Positions 31,132 through 41,373 of a stretch of 64,000 nt of DNA are shown here, piece by piece (position 1 is the stretch's first letter; the number at the start of each line of letters is the position of its first letter). Under the pieces are notes generated by a model, which searched no databases, was not told where the DNA came from, and worked only from the letters and a program-made list of their open reading frames with translations. The stretch spans positions 2,480,001-2,544,000 of the forward strand of contig VOPW01000001.1 in the NCBI GenBank assembly GCA_007994965.1, given 5' to 3'. Made by a program: the position numbers and the translations under genes. Origin of the DNA: Piscinibacter aquaticus (GTDB lineage Bacteria; Pseudomonadota; Gammaproteobacteria; Burkholderiales; Burkholderiaceae_C).

Positions 31132-31600
31132 ATGCCCTCACACACCCCTTTCGAAGCCGAGTTCGTGAGCGGGCTCAAGGACATCTTCGAGCAACGCATC
31201 GTCTTCAACCGGGTGCTCGGCCTGCGCATCGGCGAGGTCACGGGCGAGGCGGTGTCCGGCACAATCGAGATGCGAGACGACCTGATCGGCCACTACGGCC
31301 ACCACCGCCTGCACGGCGGCGTGATCAACGCGGGGCTCGATGCGATGGGTGGGCTGGCGGTGATGGCCGCCATCGGCGCGCGCCACATGGACGAGCCGCC
31401 GCTGCAGCGGCTGCACCGCTTCGGCAAGCTCGGCACGATCGACCTGCGGATCGACTACCTGCGCCCGGCCATCGGCGAGCGCTTCCTGCTCCATGCCGAG
31501 GTCCTGCGCCTCGGCTCGCGTGGCATCCACGCGCATGAGCTTCAGCGGCGCCGATGGCAAGATGCTGGCCACCGGCGCCGCGGCCTACATCGTGTCGTAG
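31132..31600 (+). CDS. Hotdog-fold thioesterase (PaaI/YigI-like; one frame break)
   Basis: About 157 residues. The hotdog helix motif is seen in [20 protein letters not shown] and the strand [20 protein letters not shown]. The last 25 codons lie in another frame after a break near 31523 (a CG repeat), giving [20 protein letters not shown] and YIVS before TAG 31600. It is divergent from the thiolase with a 78-bp gap and probably releases CoA from stalled acyl-CoA; the substrate is unknown. Confidence 0.8.
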
Positions 31601-31613
31601 GCCTGATGGTGCA

Positions 31614-32798
31614 TCACTGCGCCTTCACGTAGTCGGTGACCACCTTCCAGCGCTCGTTCTGCAGCTGCGACATGCGCGTCATGTCGCTGCCCGCGCGCTT
31701 GTTCGGCGCGAAGCTGGCCTCGGGCGATCCGAACATGTCGGGCGGGAACTTGGTGGTTTCCATCGCCTTGATGAAGCTGTCGACCGTCAGGTTCGCGCCG
31801 GCCTTCTGCGCCGCGATGATGAAGGTGTCGATCGCGTTGTAGCCGTAGACCGAGAACACCGTCGGGTCGTCGCCGAACTTGGTCTGGTACTTCTTGGCCC
31901 AGAAGGAGATCTTCGGCGAGGCCTCGTCGAGGTACGGGTGCTGCGCGGTGTGCGTGGCGTACAGGCCGTCCATCGCCTTCTTGCCGAGCTTGTGGATCAG
32001 GTCGGTGTAGGCGGCACTCGAACCCACGAAGATCGGGCTGAAGCCGGTCTTGCGCGATTCGCCGATGGTGCCGATGGTCTCGCGGATGATCGTGCCCAGC
32101 ACCACGAGTTCGCAGCCGGCCGCCTTCATGCGCGCCACCTGCGACGAGAAGTCGGTGGCGCCGCGCTTGTAGGTGGTCTTCTCGGTGAAGTCCATGTTGA
32201 TGGCCTTCAGGCCGGCCTCGGCGCCGCGGAAGACCTCCAGGCCGAACTCGTCGTCCTGGTAGATCGTGCAGGCCTTGGTGACCTTGTTGTCCTTCACCAG
32301 CTTGGGCACGGCCACGCGCATCTGGTCGTAGTAGCTCGAGCCGAGCGCGAACTTCAGCTTGTGCGGCGGGTCGCTCATCTCGCGCGCCGCGGTCACCGGC
32401 ATGAAGTTGAAGACGTTCTTCTCGAACTGCACCGGCATCGCGGCGTTGTTCGTCGGCGTGCCGATGTGGGCCACCATCGCGAAGATCTTGTCCTGGTTGA
32501 CCAGCTTCTGCGCGGCGAGCACGGCCTTCTTCGGGTCGTAGGCGGAGTCCTCGACGAGCAGCTTGATCTTGCGGCCGTTGATGCCGCCCTGCTCGTTGAG
32601 CTCTTCCACGCGCAGCAGCATGCCCTGGCGCACCTGCTTGCCGAAGCCGGCGATCGGCCCGGAGAGATCCTGGATCGAGCCCAGCACGATCTCGTTCTTG
32701 GTCACGCCCTGGGTGGCTTGCGCCTGGGCAGCGGTGCCGGCCAGCGCGAGCAGCGCGGCGGCGGTGAACGCGGGAATGGGAGAGAGCACAGGTTTCAT
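31614..32798 (-). CDS. Branched-chain amino acid-type ABC transporter substrate-binding protein
   Basis: An intact 394-residue LivJ-type periplasmic binding protein. The signal peptide ends AGTAAQAQA; the mature part begins GVTKNEIVLGSIQDLSGPIA, then GINGRKIKLLVEDSAYDPKK and VFNFMPVTAAREMSDPPHKL. It is the last gene of the livH-M-G-F-ligase operon, 18 bp after the ligase. Because a CoA ligase is part of the operon, an aromatic or branched acid is a likelier cargo than an amino acid; this is inference. Confidence 0.88.
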   Translation of the reverse strand: MKPVLSPIPAFTAAALLALAGTAAQAQATQGVTKNEIVLGSIQDLSGPIAGFGKQVRQGMLLRVEELNEQGGINGRKIKLLVEDSAYDPKKAVLAAQKLVNQDKIFAMVAHIGTPTNNAAMPVQFEKNVFNFMPVTAAREMSDPPHKLKFALGSSYYDQMRVAVPKLVKDNKVTKACTIYQDDEFGLEVFRGAEAGLKAINMDFTEKTTYKRGATDFSSQVARMKAAGCELVVLGTIIRETIGTIGESRKTGFSPIFVGSSAAYTDLIHKLGKKAMDGLYATHTAQHPYLDEASPKISFWAKKYQTKFGDDPTVFSVYGYNAIDTFIIAAQKAGANLTVDSFIKAMETTKFPPDMFGSPEASFAPNKRAGSDMTRMSQLQNERWKVVTDYVKAQ

Positions 32799-32816
32799 CG
32801 TTGCCTCCTTCGGCGG

Positions 32817-34677
32817 TCAGGATCGGTACAGCGCCTCGATGCGCTCGGCGTATTTCTTCTCCACGAACTTGCGCTTGAGCTTCATCGTGGGCGTGAGTTC
32901 CTCGTCTTCCGCGGTGAGCTGCGTCTCGAGCAGGAAGAATTTCTTGATCTGCTCGACGCGCGCGAACTTGCGGTTCACGCGCTCGATCTCGCCCCAGATC
33001 AGCTCCTGCACCTGAGGCGCGCGGGTCAGGCTGGTGTAGTTGGAGAACGGGATGTCGCGGTCCTGCGCGAATTTCTCGACGTTCTCCTGATCGATCATCA
33101 CGATCACGGTCAGGTAGGGCCGCCGGTCGCCGATCACCACCGCATCGGTGATGTAGGGCGAGAACTTCAGGTCGTTCTCGATCTCGCTGGGCGTGACGTT
33201 CTTGCCGCCGGCCGTGATGATGATGTCCTTCATCCGGTCGGTGATGCGGAAGTAGCCGTCGTCGTCCATCTGGCCGACGTCGCCGGTGCGCAGCCAGCCG
33301 TCGGGCGTGAAGGTCTCGGCGGTCTTTTCCGGCAGGTTCAGGTAGCCCATGAAGACGTTCGGCCCCTTGACCTGGATCTCGCTCGTCACCGGGTCGAGCC
33401 GCACCTCGTTGAACGGGCAGGCCGGGCCGACCATGCCGGGCTTGATGCGGCCGATCGGCGAGGAGGTCGAGGCACCGCAGGTTTCGGTCATGCCCCACAC
33501 CTCGCCGAGCGGCACGCCCAGCGCGAGGTACCAGCGGATCAGCTCCGGCGAGATCGGCGCCGCACCGGTGACGCAGAAGCGCGCGCGGTGCACGCCGATC
33601 AGCTTGCGCACGTTGTCCAGCGCGATCCAGCGCGCCAGCGTGAACTGCAGCTTCAGCAACGGGCTCACCGGCTGGCCGGCCATCACCTTGTCGGCGATGC
33701 GCGTGCCCACGGCTATGCCCCAGGCATAGGCCGCCTGCTGCAGCTTGCTCGATTCGCGCAGCGCGATCGCCACGCCGGAATACAGCTTCTCCCACACGCG
33801 AGGCACGGCGGTGAAGACGGTCGGCGCGATCTCGCGCACGTTCTCCGGCACGGTCTCCGGGCGCTCGACGAAGTTGAGCACCGAGCCGGTGTAGACGGCG
33901 AAGAAGGCGCCGCCGATGCGCTCGGCGATATGGCACAGCGGCAGGAAGCAGATGCGCTCGTCGCTCTCGTACTGCGCCACGATCAGGTTGTAGCCGCGCA
34001 CGGTGTAGACGAGGCCGGCGTGCGAGTGCATCGCCCCCTTCGGCTTGCCGGTGGTGCCCGAGGTGTAGACGAGGATCGCCGGGTCGCCCGGCTGCACGGC
34101 GGCGACGCGCCCTTCCATCGCGCCGGCATGCGATTGCGCATGGACGCGGCCGAGCTCGCGCAGGCCAGCCGGGTCGATCACGCCCGGATCGTCGAAGCCG
34201 CGCAGGCCCTTGGTGTCCATCACGACGATCTTGCGCAGCAGCGGCAGGCGCTCGCGCACCTCGAGCGCCTTGTCGAGCTGCTCTTCGTCCTCGACGAAGA
34301 GCACGGTGGTGCGCGAATCCTCGCAGAGGTACTGCGCCTGCTCGGCGGAGTCGGTCGGGTAGATGCCGTTGCTGACGCCGCCGCACGAGAGGATGGCCAG
34401 ATCGGCCAGCATCCACTCGACCCGCGTATTGGCGAGGATCGAGGCGCATTCGCCGCGCTCGAAGCCCAGGCTCATCAGGCCGTGGGCGATCTCGCGCACC
34501 GCCTCGCCGGTCTGCGCCCAGGTCCACTCGCGCCACAGGCCGAGTTCCTTCTGGCGCAGGAAGACCTTGGGGCCCGCGCTGCGCCACGGCGTTCCAGAAC
34601 ACCGCGGCCATGGTCTCGCCCGGCACGACGATGTCGGTGCAGGGCTTCAGCGAATCGAGGTTCCAGAGGTTGGACAT
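32817..34677 (-). CDS. Long-chain fatty-acid-CoA ligase family protein (one frame break)
   Basis: An AMP-forming synthetase of about 620 residues. Motifs: AILVYTSGTTGKPKGAMHSH, EVWGMTETCGASTSSPIGRI, GWLRTGDVGQMDDDGYFRIT and RMKDIIITAGGKNVTPSEIE, with a long-chain-type C-terminus ending LKRKFVEKKYAERIEALYRS. It starts MSNLWNLDSLKPCTDIVVPG at 34677; an extra C near 34574 shifts the frame (repaired QRGPKVFLRQKELGLWREWT). Its position inside the liv operon (4 bp after livF) links import with CoA activation. Confidence 0.9.
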
Positions 34678-34681
34678 CGGC

Positions 34682-35452
34682 TCACCTCCAGGTCTTCTTC
34701 TTCTTCCAGCGCCGCTCGCCGCGCACGCCGGATTCCTTCATGCCGAGGTAGAACTCCTTGATGTCGTCCTTCTCGCGCAGGCGCTCGCAGGAATCCTCCA
34801 TCACGATGCGGCCGTTCTCCAGCACGTAGCCATGGTCGGCCACGTTCAGCGCCATGTTGGCGTTCTGCTCGACCAGCAGCAGCGTGGTGCCGCGCTCGCG
34901 GTTGATGCGGATGACGATCTCGAAGATCTCGCGCGTGAGGCGCGGCGACAGGCCCAGGCTCGGCTCGTCGAGCAGCATCACCTCGGGGGCCGCCATCAGC
35001 GCGCGGGAGATCGCCAGCATCTGCTGCTGGCCGCCGGAGAGCAGCCCGGCATCCTGCTTCGCGCGCTCGCGCAGGATGGGGAAGTAGCCGTAGACCGTCT
35101 CGATGTCGCGCGCGACGCCATCGCGGTCCTTGCGCGTGTAGGCGCCCATCAGCAGGTTGTCGTGCACCGACAGCAGCGGAAACACTTCGCGGCCCTCGGG
35201 CACGTGGCTCAGGCCACGCTGCACGATCAGCGCCGGGTCCTTCGCGGTGATGTCTTCGCCCTTGAAGGTGACGGTGCCCTTGGTCGGGTCGAGGATGCCG
35301 GAGATGGTCTTGAGGATGGTCGTCTTGCCGGCGCCGTTGCTGCCCAGCACGGTGGCGATCTGGCCCTTCTTCACCGTCAGGCTGACGCCGCGGATCGCGC
35401 GGATCGGGCCGTAGCTGCTCTCGACGTTGGCGAGTGCGAGGACGTCGGTCAT
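34682..35452 (-). CDS. livF: ABC transporter ATP-binding protein LivF
   Basis: An intact 256-residue ABC ATPase. Walker A is VLGSNGAGKTTILKTISGIL, the signature LLSGGQQQMLAISRALMAAP and Walker B VMLLDEPSLGLSPRLTREIF. It overlaps livG by 4 bases and has an unusually basic C-terminus (GERRWKKKKTWR). It energises the LivHM permease. Confidence 0.93.
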   Translation of the reverse strand: MTDVLALANVESSYGPIRAIRGVSLTVKKGQIATVLGSNGAGKTTILKTISGILDPTKGTVTFKGEDITAKDPALIVQRGLSHVPEGREVFPLLSVHDNLLMGAYTRKDRDGVARDIETVYGYFPILRERAKQDAGLLSGGQQQMLAISRALMAAPEVMLLDEPSLGLSPRLTREIFEIVIRINRERGTTLLLVEQNANMALNVADHGYVLENGRIVMEDSCERLREKDDIKEFYLGMKESGVRGERRWKKKKTWR

Positions 35453-36252
35453 GCAGCCTTCCTACGCAGGCTTTCCACGTCGCCCGCCGAACCGAGGTAG
35501 GCCTCGACCACGCCCGGATGGCTCTGCACTTCCGACGGCGAGCCCAGCGCCAGCACCTCACCCTGGTTCATCGCCAGCACGCGGTCGGACACCTTGGACA
35601 CCAGCGCCATGTCGTGCTCGACCATCAGCACGGTGACACCGAGCTCGTCGCGGATGTCGCGGATCCAGAAGGCCATGTCGTCGGTCTCCTCGACGTTCAG
35701 GCCGGAAGACGGTTCGTCCAGCAGCAGCAGCTTGGGCTCGGTGCACAGCGCCCGCGCCAGCTCCACCACCTTGCGAACGCCGTAGGGCAGCCCGGCCACC
35801 AGTGAATCGCGGTGCTTCTGCAGCTCGAGCAGCTCGATCACCTCCTCGGCCTTGTGGCGGGCGCGCACCTCCGCATCGCGCGTGGCGCGGGTGAAGAAGA
35901 GCTGGCTCCAGAAGCCGGTCTCGCGGTGCACGTGGCGGCCGATCAGGAGGTTTTGCAGCACCGTGGCGTGCTCGAACAGCTCGATGTTCTGGAAGGTACG
36001 TGCGATGCCGAGCTGCGCGATCTCGTGCGGCGCATGGGCGAGCAGCGGCGTGCCGTCGTACTCGATGCTGCCGGAGGTGGGCGTGTAGATGCGGCTGATC
36101 AGGTTGAACACCGTCGTCTTGCCGGCGCCGTTGGGCCCGATCAGCGTGAACACCTCGCCACGGTGCACGTCGAAGCTGACCTTGTTGACCGCCAGCACGC
36201 CGCCGAAGCGCACGCTGATGTCGCGGGCCGAGAGAAGCACGCCTGAGCTCAT
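35449..36252 (-). CDS. livG: ABC transporter ATP-binding protein LivG
   Basis: An intact 267-residue ABC ATPase with Walker A FTLIGPNGAGKTTVFNLISR, the LivG-typical GIARTFQNIELFEHATVLQN, a signature-like GLPYGVRKVVELARALCTEP and Walker B LLLLDEPSSGLNVEETDDMA. The canonical LSGGQ is replaced by LPYGVRK, which is common in LivG. It starts MSSGVLLSARDISVRFGGVL at 36252 and is preceded by a palindromic repeat that separates it from livM. Confidence 0.92.
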   Translation of the reverse strand: MSSGVLLSARDISVRFGGVLAVNKVSFDVHRGEVFTLIGPNGAGKTTVFNLISRIYTPTSGSIEYDGTPLLAHAPHEIAQLGIARTFQNIELFEHATVLQNLLIGRHVHRETGFWSQLFFTRATRDAEVRARHKAEEVIELLELQKHRDSLVAGLPYGVRKVVELARALCTEPKLLLLDEPSSGLNVEETDDMAFWIRDIRDELGVTVLMVEHDMALVSKVSDRVLAMNQGEVLALGSPSEVQSHPGVVEAYLGSAGDVESLRRKAA

Positions 36253-36258
36253 TGCGTG

Positions 36259-36352
36259 CCTCCAACCCGACCGAGCAGCCGCCGCGGAGCCGGCTTCGCC
36301 GGTCCGCTGGCGGCGCCCCCTCGGGGGAGCGCCCAAGGCGCTACGGGGGGTG
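36259..36352. repeat. REP-like palindromic element between livM and livG
   Basis: Contains GAGCCGGCTTCGCCGGTC (hairpin around TTCG) and GGCGCCCCCTCGGGGGAGCGC, then GCGCCCAAGGCGC. The layout (stop codon, palindromes, next start) is the same as at 7500-7562. It is probably an RNA-level or mobile palindromic element of this genome. Confidence 0.65.
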
Positions 36353-37427
36353 TCATTTCAGCCGCTCCGACTTCTGGAACGACTTCTGCCGCTTGAACAT
36401 GCCGCGCCGGTAGAACGGGAACAGCTGGAACCGGTGCGGAACTTCAGCCAGCGGCCGTACAGGCCGAGCGGCTCGAACAGCACGAAGGCGATCAGCACGC
36501 TGCCGTAGACCACGCCCTGCAGCCCCGGCGCGAGCGCGATCGCATCCGGCAGGTAGTCCTTGGCCAGCGCGATCGCCTGCGGCATCGTGATCAGGAAGAT
36601 CGCGCCCAGGAAGGCGCCATGCACCGAGCCGAGCCCGCCGATCACGATCATCAGGATCAGGTCGATCGACTGCAGCACGCCGAACTGGTCCGGCGAGATG
36701 AACTTCAGCTTGTGGGCATAGAGCGCGCCGCCCACGCCCGCCAGCGCCGCCGAGATCGCGAACGACATGGTCTTGAAGCGCGCCGGTGGATGCCCATGCT
36801 CTGCGCCGAGATCTCGGAATCGCGGATCGCGACGAAGGCGCGCCCGGTGGGCGAGCGCAGCAGGTTGAGGATGGCCAGCGTGGCCAGCACCGTGATCACC
36901 GGGCACAGGTAGTAGAACGGCTCGCCCGATTCCACCGTCCAGCCGAACAGGCTCGGGTCCTTCACGTGCTTGCCGGCATTGCCGCCGGTCACGCTCTCCC
37001 AGCGCGCGAACACCTCCTCGACGATGAAGCCGAAGGCGAGCGTCGCGATGCCGAGGTAGATGCCCTTCAGCCGCAGCGCCGGCAGGCCGACGATCACGCC
37101 GACCAGCGCCGAGATCCCGGCCGAGGCGGCCAGGGCCAGCGGGAACGGCACACCGGCGCCGGTGAGCGCCGCCTGCGTGTAGGCGCCGACGCCGAGAAAG
37201 GCCGCATGGCCGAGCGAGAACTGCCCGGTGAAGCCCGACAGCAGCATCAGACCGAGGCCGACCACCGCATAGATCAGGATGAAGGTGACCTGCGCGAGCC
37301 AGTATTCCGAGACGATCCACGGCGCGAGCAGCATCAGCACCATCAGCGCCGAATACCAGAACACATGCCCGCCATGCTTGGCCGGGCGGATGTCCTGCTC
37401 GTAGCTCGTCTTGAAGATGAAGCGCAT
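36353..37427 (-). CDS. livM: ABC transporter permease LivM (two frame breaks)
   Basis: A polytopic permease of about 358 residues. Seen are GLGLMLLSGFTGQFSLGHAA, FLGVGAYTQAALTGAG, AIRDSEISAQSMGIH and, after a break near 36785 (CACC-GGCG, T missing), LARFKTMSFAISAALAGVGG. A second break near 36431 (ACC-GGTT) hides the true C-terminus, repaired as FRTWFQLFPFYRRGMFKRQK, ending SERLK at TGA 36353. Confidence 0.9.
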
Positions 37428-37446
37428 GCCGGCTCTTGCTTTCTGG

Positions 37447-38321
37447 TCAGACCTTCTTGCGCAGCTTCTCGCCGAACAGGCCGTTGGGGCGCACGACGAG
37501 CATCACCAGCACCACCACGTAGGCCGCGATGTCCTTGAAGCCCTCGGGCAGGTAGAAGCCCGACAGCGCCTCGACCGGGCCGATCACCGGCCGCCGACGA
37601 TCGCGCCGGGCAGGCTGCCGAAGCCGCCGACCACCGCGGCCGGGAAGGCCTTCAGGCCGATGAAGCCCATGTTCGCGTGCACGAAGGTGATCGGCGCGAG
37701 CAGCAGGCCCGCCACGGCCGCCACGGCCGCGGCGAGACCCCAGACGAGGCCGTTCAGCCGCTTGACCGGGATGCCCATGTAGTAGGCGGCGAGCTGGTTC
37801 TGCGACGAGGCCTGCATCGCGATGCCGAGCTTGGTGAAGCGGAACATCGCATACAGCAGCGCGCTGAGCAGCGCGGTTGCCGCGATCACCACCATCTGCT
37901 CGACGTTGAGCACCAGCGCGCCCACCGTCCAGGCCTGGTCCTTGTAGGGCACCGGCAGCGTGTGCGTCTCGGTGCCGATGTTGGGCACCATCGTGATCAG
38001 CCCTCGGCTGACGTAGCCGATGCCGATCGTCAGCATCACCACCGAGAACGCCGGCTGGCCGAGGATCGGGCGGATCACCACGCGCTCCAGGCCGATGCCG
38101 AACAGCGCCATCGCGGCGATCGCGCTCAGCACCGCGAGCCAGAACGGGAAGCCCAGCACCGTCATCAGCGCCAGGCCGCAGAAGGCGCCGAGCATCATCA
38201 ATTCGCCCTGCGCAAAGTTGACGGTCTCGGTCGCCTTGTAGATCAGCACGAAGCCGAGCGCGATCAGGCCGTAGATGCAGCCTTGCGCAACGCCACTGAT
38301 GATGATCTGCAGAAGCTGCAA
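37447..38321 (-). CDS. livH: ABC transporter permease LivH (one frame break)
   Basis: The first gene of the operon, about 291 residues. It starts MQLLQIIISGVAQGCIYGLI and contains YKATETVNFAQGELMMLGAF, typical of LivH, and GLKAFPAAVVGGFGSLPGAI. The break near 37590 (GGCC-GGTG, T missing) is bridged by IVGGLVIGPVEALSGFYLPE and the protein ends FGEKLRKKV. About 190 bp separate it from the divergent ada-alkA gene. Confidence 0.92.
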
Positions 38322-38510
38322 TCGGGTCTCCGGGAGGGCGATGCCGGCGGCGTGTCGCTGCGCCGGTCGGCCCGGTTGTATGCGAAGGCCAAATCCGCAA
38401 GTGATCGGACAAACCCGGGCGCTCAGTCACCTGCGCGACAGCCGCGGCCACGCCGACGGCATGTCCGAAAACGGCCAGCACCACATCGGCACCCACCTAT
38501 CATGGGCTGC

Positions 38511-39987
38511 ATGAACCTCGATGCCGACGCCGCCTACCAGGCCCTCGCTGCCCGCGATGCGCGCTTCGACGGGCGCCTGTTCGTGGGGTCACGTCCACCG
38601 GCGTGTACTGCCGTCCGATCTGCCGTGTGCGCACGCCGCAGCGGCGCAACTGCCGCTTCTTCGAGACGCCGGCGCAGGCCGAGGCAGCGGCGTTCCGCCC
38701 GTGCCTGAAGTGCCGGCCGGAGATCGCACCCGGTGCCGTGCTGCCGTGGAGCGTGATGGATGCGTCGCGCACGCTGGCCCGCCAGGCGGCGCTGGAACTC
38801 AACGCGCAGGCGGCCAGCGGCGAGGCCGCGTCGCTCGCCACGCTGGCGCAGCGCCTGGGCGTGAGCGACCGGCACCTGCGCCGCATCTTCCTCGCCGAGC
38901 AGGGCGTGACGCCGATGCAATACCTGCAGACGCGCCGGCTGCTGCTGGCAAAGCAGTTGCTGACCGACAGCGCACTGCCGGTGGCGCAGGTGGCGCTGGC
39001 CAGCGGCTTTCGCAGCCTGCGCCGCTTCAATGCGGCCTTCGCCGAGCACTACCGGATGAGTCCGAGCCGGCTGCGCGGGGATTCCGATCGCGAGGCGGCG
39101 CCGGCGGCATCACTCGATGCGGTGACGATCACCCTCGCCTACCGCGAACCACTGGACCACGACGCGCTGCTGCGCTTCATCGCGCAGCGCGCCATCCCCG
39201 GCATCGAGCAGGTCGAGGGGCCTGTCGTGCGCCGCACGGTACGCGCCGGCGTGCTGGCCGCCTCACCGGGCTGGCTCGAGGCGCGCTTCGACGTCGATCG
39301 CCACCGCGTTCAACTCCGCTTCGCGCCGTCGCTGGCCCCGGCCAGCGCGCGCGTCGCGGCGGCGGTGCGACGCTGGCTCGACCTGGATGCTGCGCCAGCG
39401 CACATCGATGCGGCACTCGCCGACCTGCCCGGCGCGCCGGGCCTCCGCCTGCCGGGCAGTGTCGATGCCTTCGAGCTGGCGGTGCGGGCCGTGCTCGGCC
39501 AGCAGGTCACGGTCGCGGCGGCACGCACACTGGCGCGGCGGGTGGTTGAGGCCTTCGGTGAGCCACTGGCCACGCCCTGGGCTGCGCTCGATCGTCAGTT
39601 TCCGGCGCCCGAGCGGCTGGCCTGTGCCGAGGTGTCGGACATCGCGAGCCTGGGCATCGTGCGGCAACGCGCGCAGGCGCTGATCGCGTTGGCCGATGCT
39701 GGCCGGGGCTGGAGACGCTGATGTCGCCGGCCACGCCGCCGGAGGACTTCATCGCCGCGCTGTGCGAACTTCCTGGCATCGGCCCCTGGACGGCGCATTA
39801 CATCGCGATGCGCGCGCTCGGCTGGCCCGATGCCTTCCCGCCCAACGACGTGGCCGTGCTCAAGGCGATGCAGCGCCTGCACGGCAGCACTGGCCAGCGC
39901 GCCGCCGACACGATCGCCCAGGCCCGGCGGCCGTGGCGCTCGTATGCCGTGCTGCGCCTGTGGAACAGCCTGGAGACTTCGACATGA
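38511..39987 (+). CDS. alkA: Ada/AraC/AlkA-type DNA-3-methyladenine glycosylase (frame breaks)
   Basis: A fusion of about 492 residues. The N-terminal Ada zinc domain has four cysteines (VYCRPICRVR, NCRFFE, RPCLKCRPE); then an AraC helix-turn-helix (LAQRLGVSDRHLRRIFLAEQ, VALASGFRSLRRFNAAFAEH); then AlkA with the HhH-GPD motif LPGIGPWTAHYIAMRALGWP and the catalytic Asp in PDAFPPNDVAV. It senses methyl phosphotriesters and excises alkylated bases. Breaks near 38588 (G run) and 39704 (GGCC-GGGGC) interrupt the frame. The stop overlaps ogt (ATGA). Confidence 0.88.
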
Positions 39988-40493
39988 ACGCCCTCTCGCA
40001 ATCGCTCAACGAGCGCTGCATCGCGCAGCGCCAGGTCGACACACCGCTGGGCCGCGTCTGCATCGCCCGCACCGAGCGCGGCCTCGCGGGGCTGTGGTTC
40101 GAGGGCCAGAAGCACCACCCCGGCGCGCTCGACCTGCCCGATCGTGACGACGATCCGCTGCTGGCCGAAGCCGCACGCCAGCTGGCGCAGTATTTCGCTG
40201 GCGAGCGCCGTGACTTCGATCTGCCGCTGGACCTGCAGGGCACGCCGTTCCAGCAATCGGTGTGGAAGGCACTCACGCGCATTCCGCCCGGGCGCACCTG
40301 CAGCTATGGCGCGCTGGCGCGAGAACTCGGCACGCCCTCGGCGGTGCGCGCCGTCGGCGCGGCGGTCGGGCGCAACCCGGCCTGCGTGCTGGTGCCCTGC
40401 CACCGCGTGCTCGGCCAGGACGGCTCGCTCACGGGCTATGCCGGCGGCGTCGAGCGCAAGCGCGCCTTGCTGGCGCACGAGGCGCGATCGTGA
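39984..40493 (+). CDS. ogt: Methylated-DNA-protein cysteine methyltransferase Ogt
   Basis: An intact 169-residue O6-alkylguanine transferase. The acceptor Cys lies in NPACVLVPCHRVLGQDG, preceded by GTPFQQSVWKALTRIPPGRT and SYGALARELGTPSAVRAVGA. The start ATG 39984 overlaps the alkA stop and its own stop overlaps the next gene (GTGA), so the three genes form an alkylation-response operon. Confidence 0.94.
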   Translation: MNALSQSLNERCIAQRQVDTPLGRVCIARTERGLAGLWFEGQKHHPGALDLPDRDDDPLLAEAARQLAQYFAGERRDFDLPLDLQGTPFQQSVWKALTRIPPGRTCSYGALARELGTPSAVRAVGAAVGRNPACVLVPCHRVLGQDGSLTGYAGGVERKRALLAHEARS

Positions 40494-41373
40494 AGACGGC
40501 CGATGCGGGCGAACTCGTCGGGCTGGCCGCGATCTGGGGGCCTCGTTCCTCTTCATGCGCCTGGGTGCCGGCGAGTTCGGGCCGGTGGCGCTGTCCGCCG
40601 TGCGCGTGGCGGGGGCGGCGCTGGTGCTGGTGCCGCTGCTGCTGTGGCGCGGCCAGTGGAGCGAGCTGCGCCGGCACTGGCGGCCGATCTTCCTCGTCGG
40701 CCTGACCAACTCGGCGCTGCCTTTCCTGCTCTTCAGCTATGCGGCGCTGGGCATCAGCGCCGGGCTGTCGTCGATCTTCAACGCCTCGACGCCGCTGTGG
40801 GGCGCGCTGATCGGCTGGTGGTGGCTGCGCGATCGGCCGAGCGCAGCGCGCTCGCTCGGCCGGCGATCGGATTCGCCGGCGTGATCGGGCTGGCCGGCAG
40901 AAGGCCTCGTTCCAGCCCGGTGGCTCGGGCTGGGCGATCGCCGCCTGCCTCGCCGCTGCGATGCTCTACGGCCTCTCGGCCAACTTCACGAAGAAGCGCC
41001 TGCAGGGCGTGGCGCCGATGGCGGTGGCCGCGGGCAGCCAGTTCTCCGCGGCGCTCGCGCTCGCGGTGCCCGCCGTGCTGTGGTGGCCGGAGGCGATGCC
41101 CTCGGGCCGCGCCGGCTGATGGTGGCGCTGCTGGCGGTGCTGTGCACAGGGCTGGCCTACCTGATGTACTTCCGGCTGATCGCCCACGTGGGCGCGGCCA
41201 ATGCGATTGCCGTGACCTTCCTGATTCCGGCCTTCGCGGTGCTGTGGGGCTGGGTGTTCCTCGGCGAGCCGCTGACGGCCGCGATGGCGATCGGCTGCGC
41301 GGTGATCCTGCTCGGCACCGCGCTGGCCACCGGCGTGCTCGCGCCGCGGGTGGCGGGCCCGCTCAGGCGCTGA
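40490..41373 (+). CDS. EamA/DMT-family permease (frame breaks)
   Basis: A drug/metabolite transporter with two EamA repeats, about ten helices and 297 residues after repair. Recognisable are FMRLGAGEFGPVALSAVRVA, GLTNSALPFLLFSYAALGIS, ASTPLWGALIGWWWLRD, GWAIAACLAAAMLYGLSANF and NAIAVTFLIPAFAVLWGWVF followed by LGEPLTAAMAIGCAVILLGT. It starts at GTG 40490. Breaks lie near 40541 (G run), 40862 (GGCC-GGCG), 40903 and 41110. Substrate unknown. It is convergent with the epimerase gene, overlapping by 11 bp. Confidence 0.78.

Noticed and set aside
31554..34751. Very long open frame (over 1000 codons) on the plus strand opposite the binding protein and ligase genes
   Set aside because: It is antisense to two clearly conserved genes and has the His/Arg/Asp-rich composition that arises opposite GC-rich coding sequence. 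No domain is recognisable.
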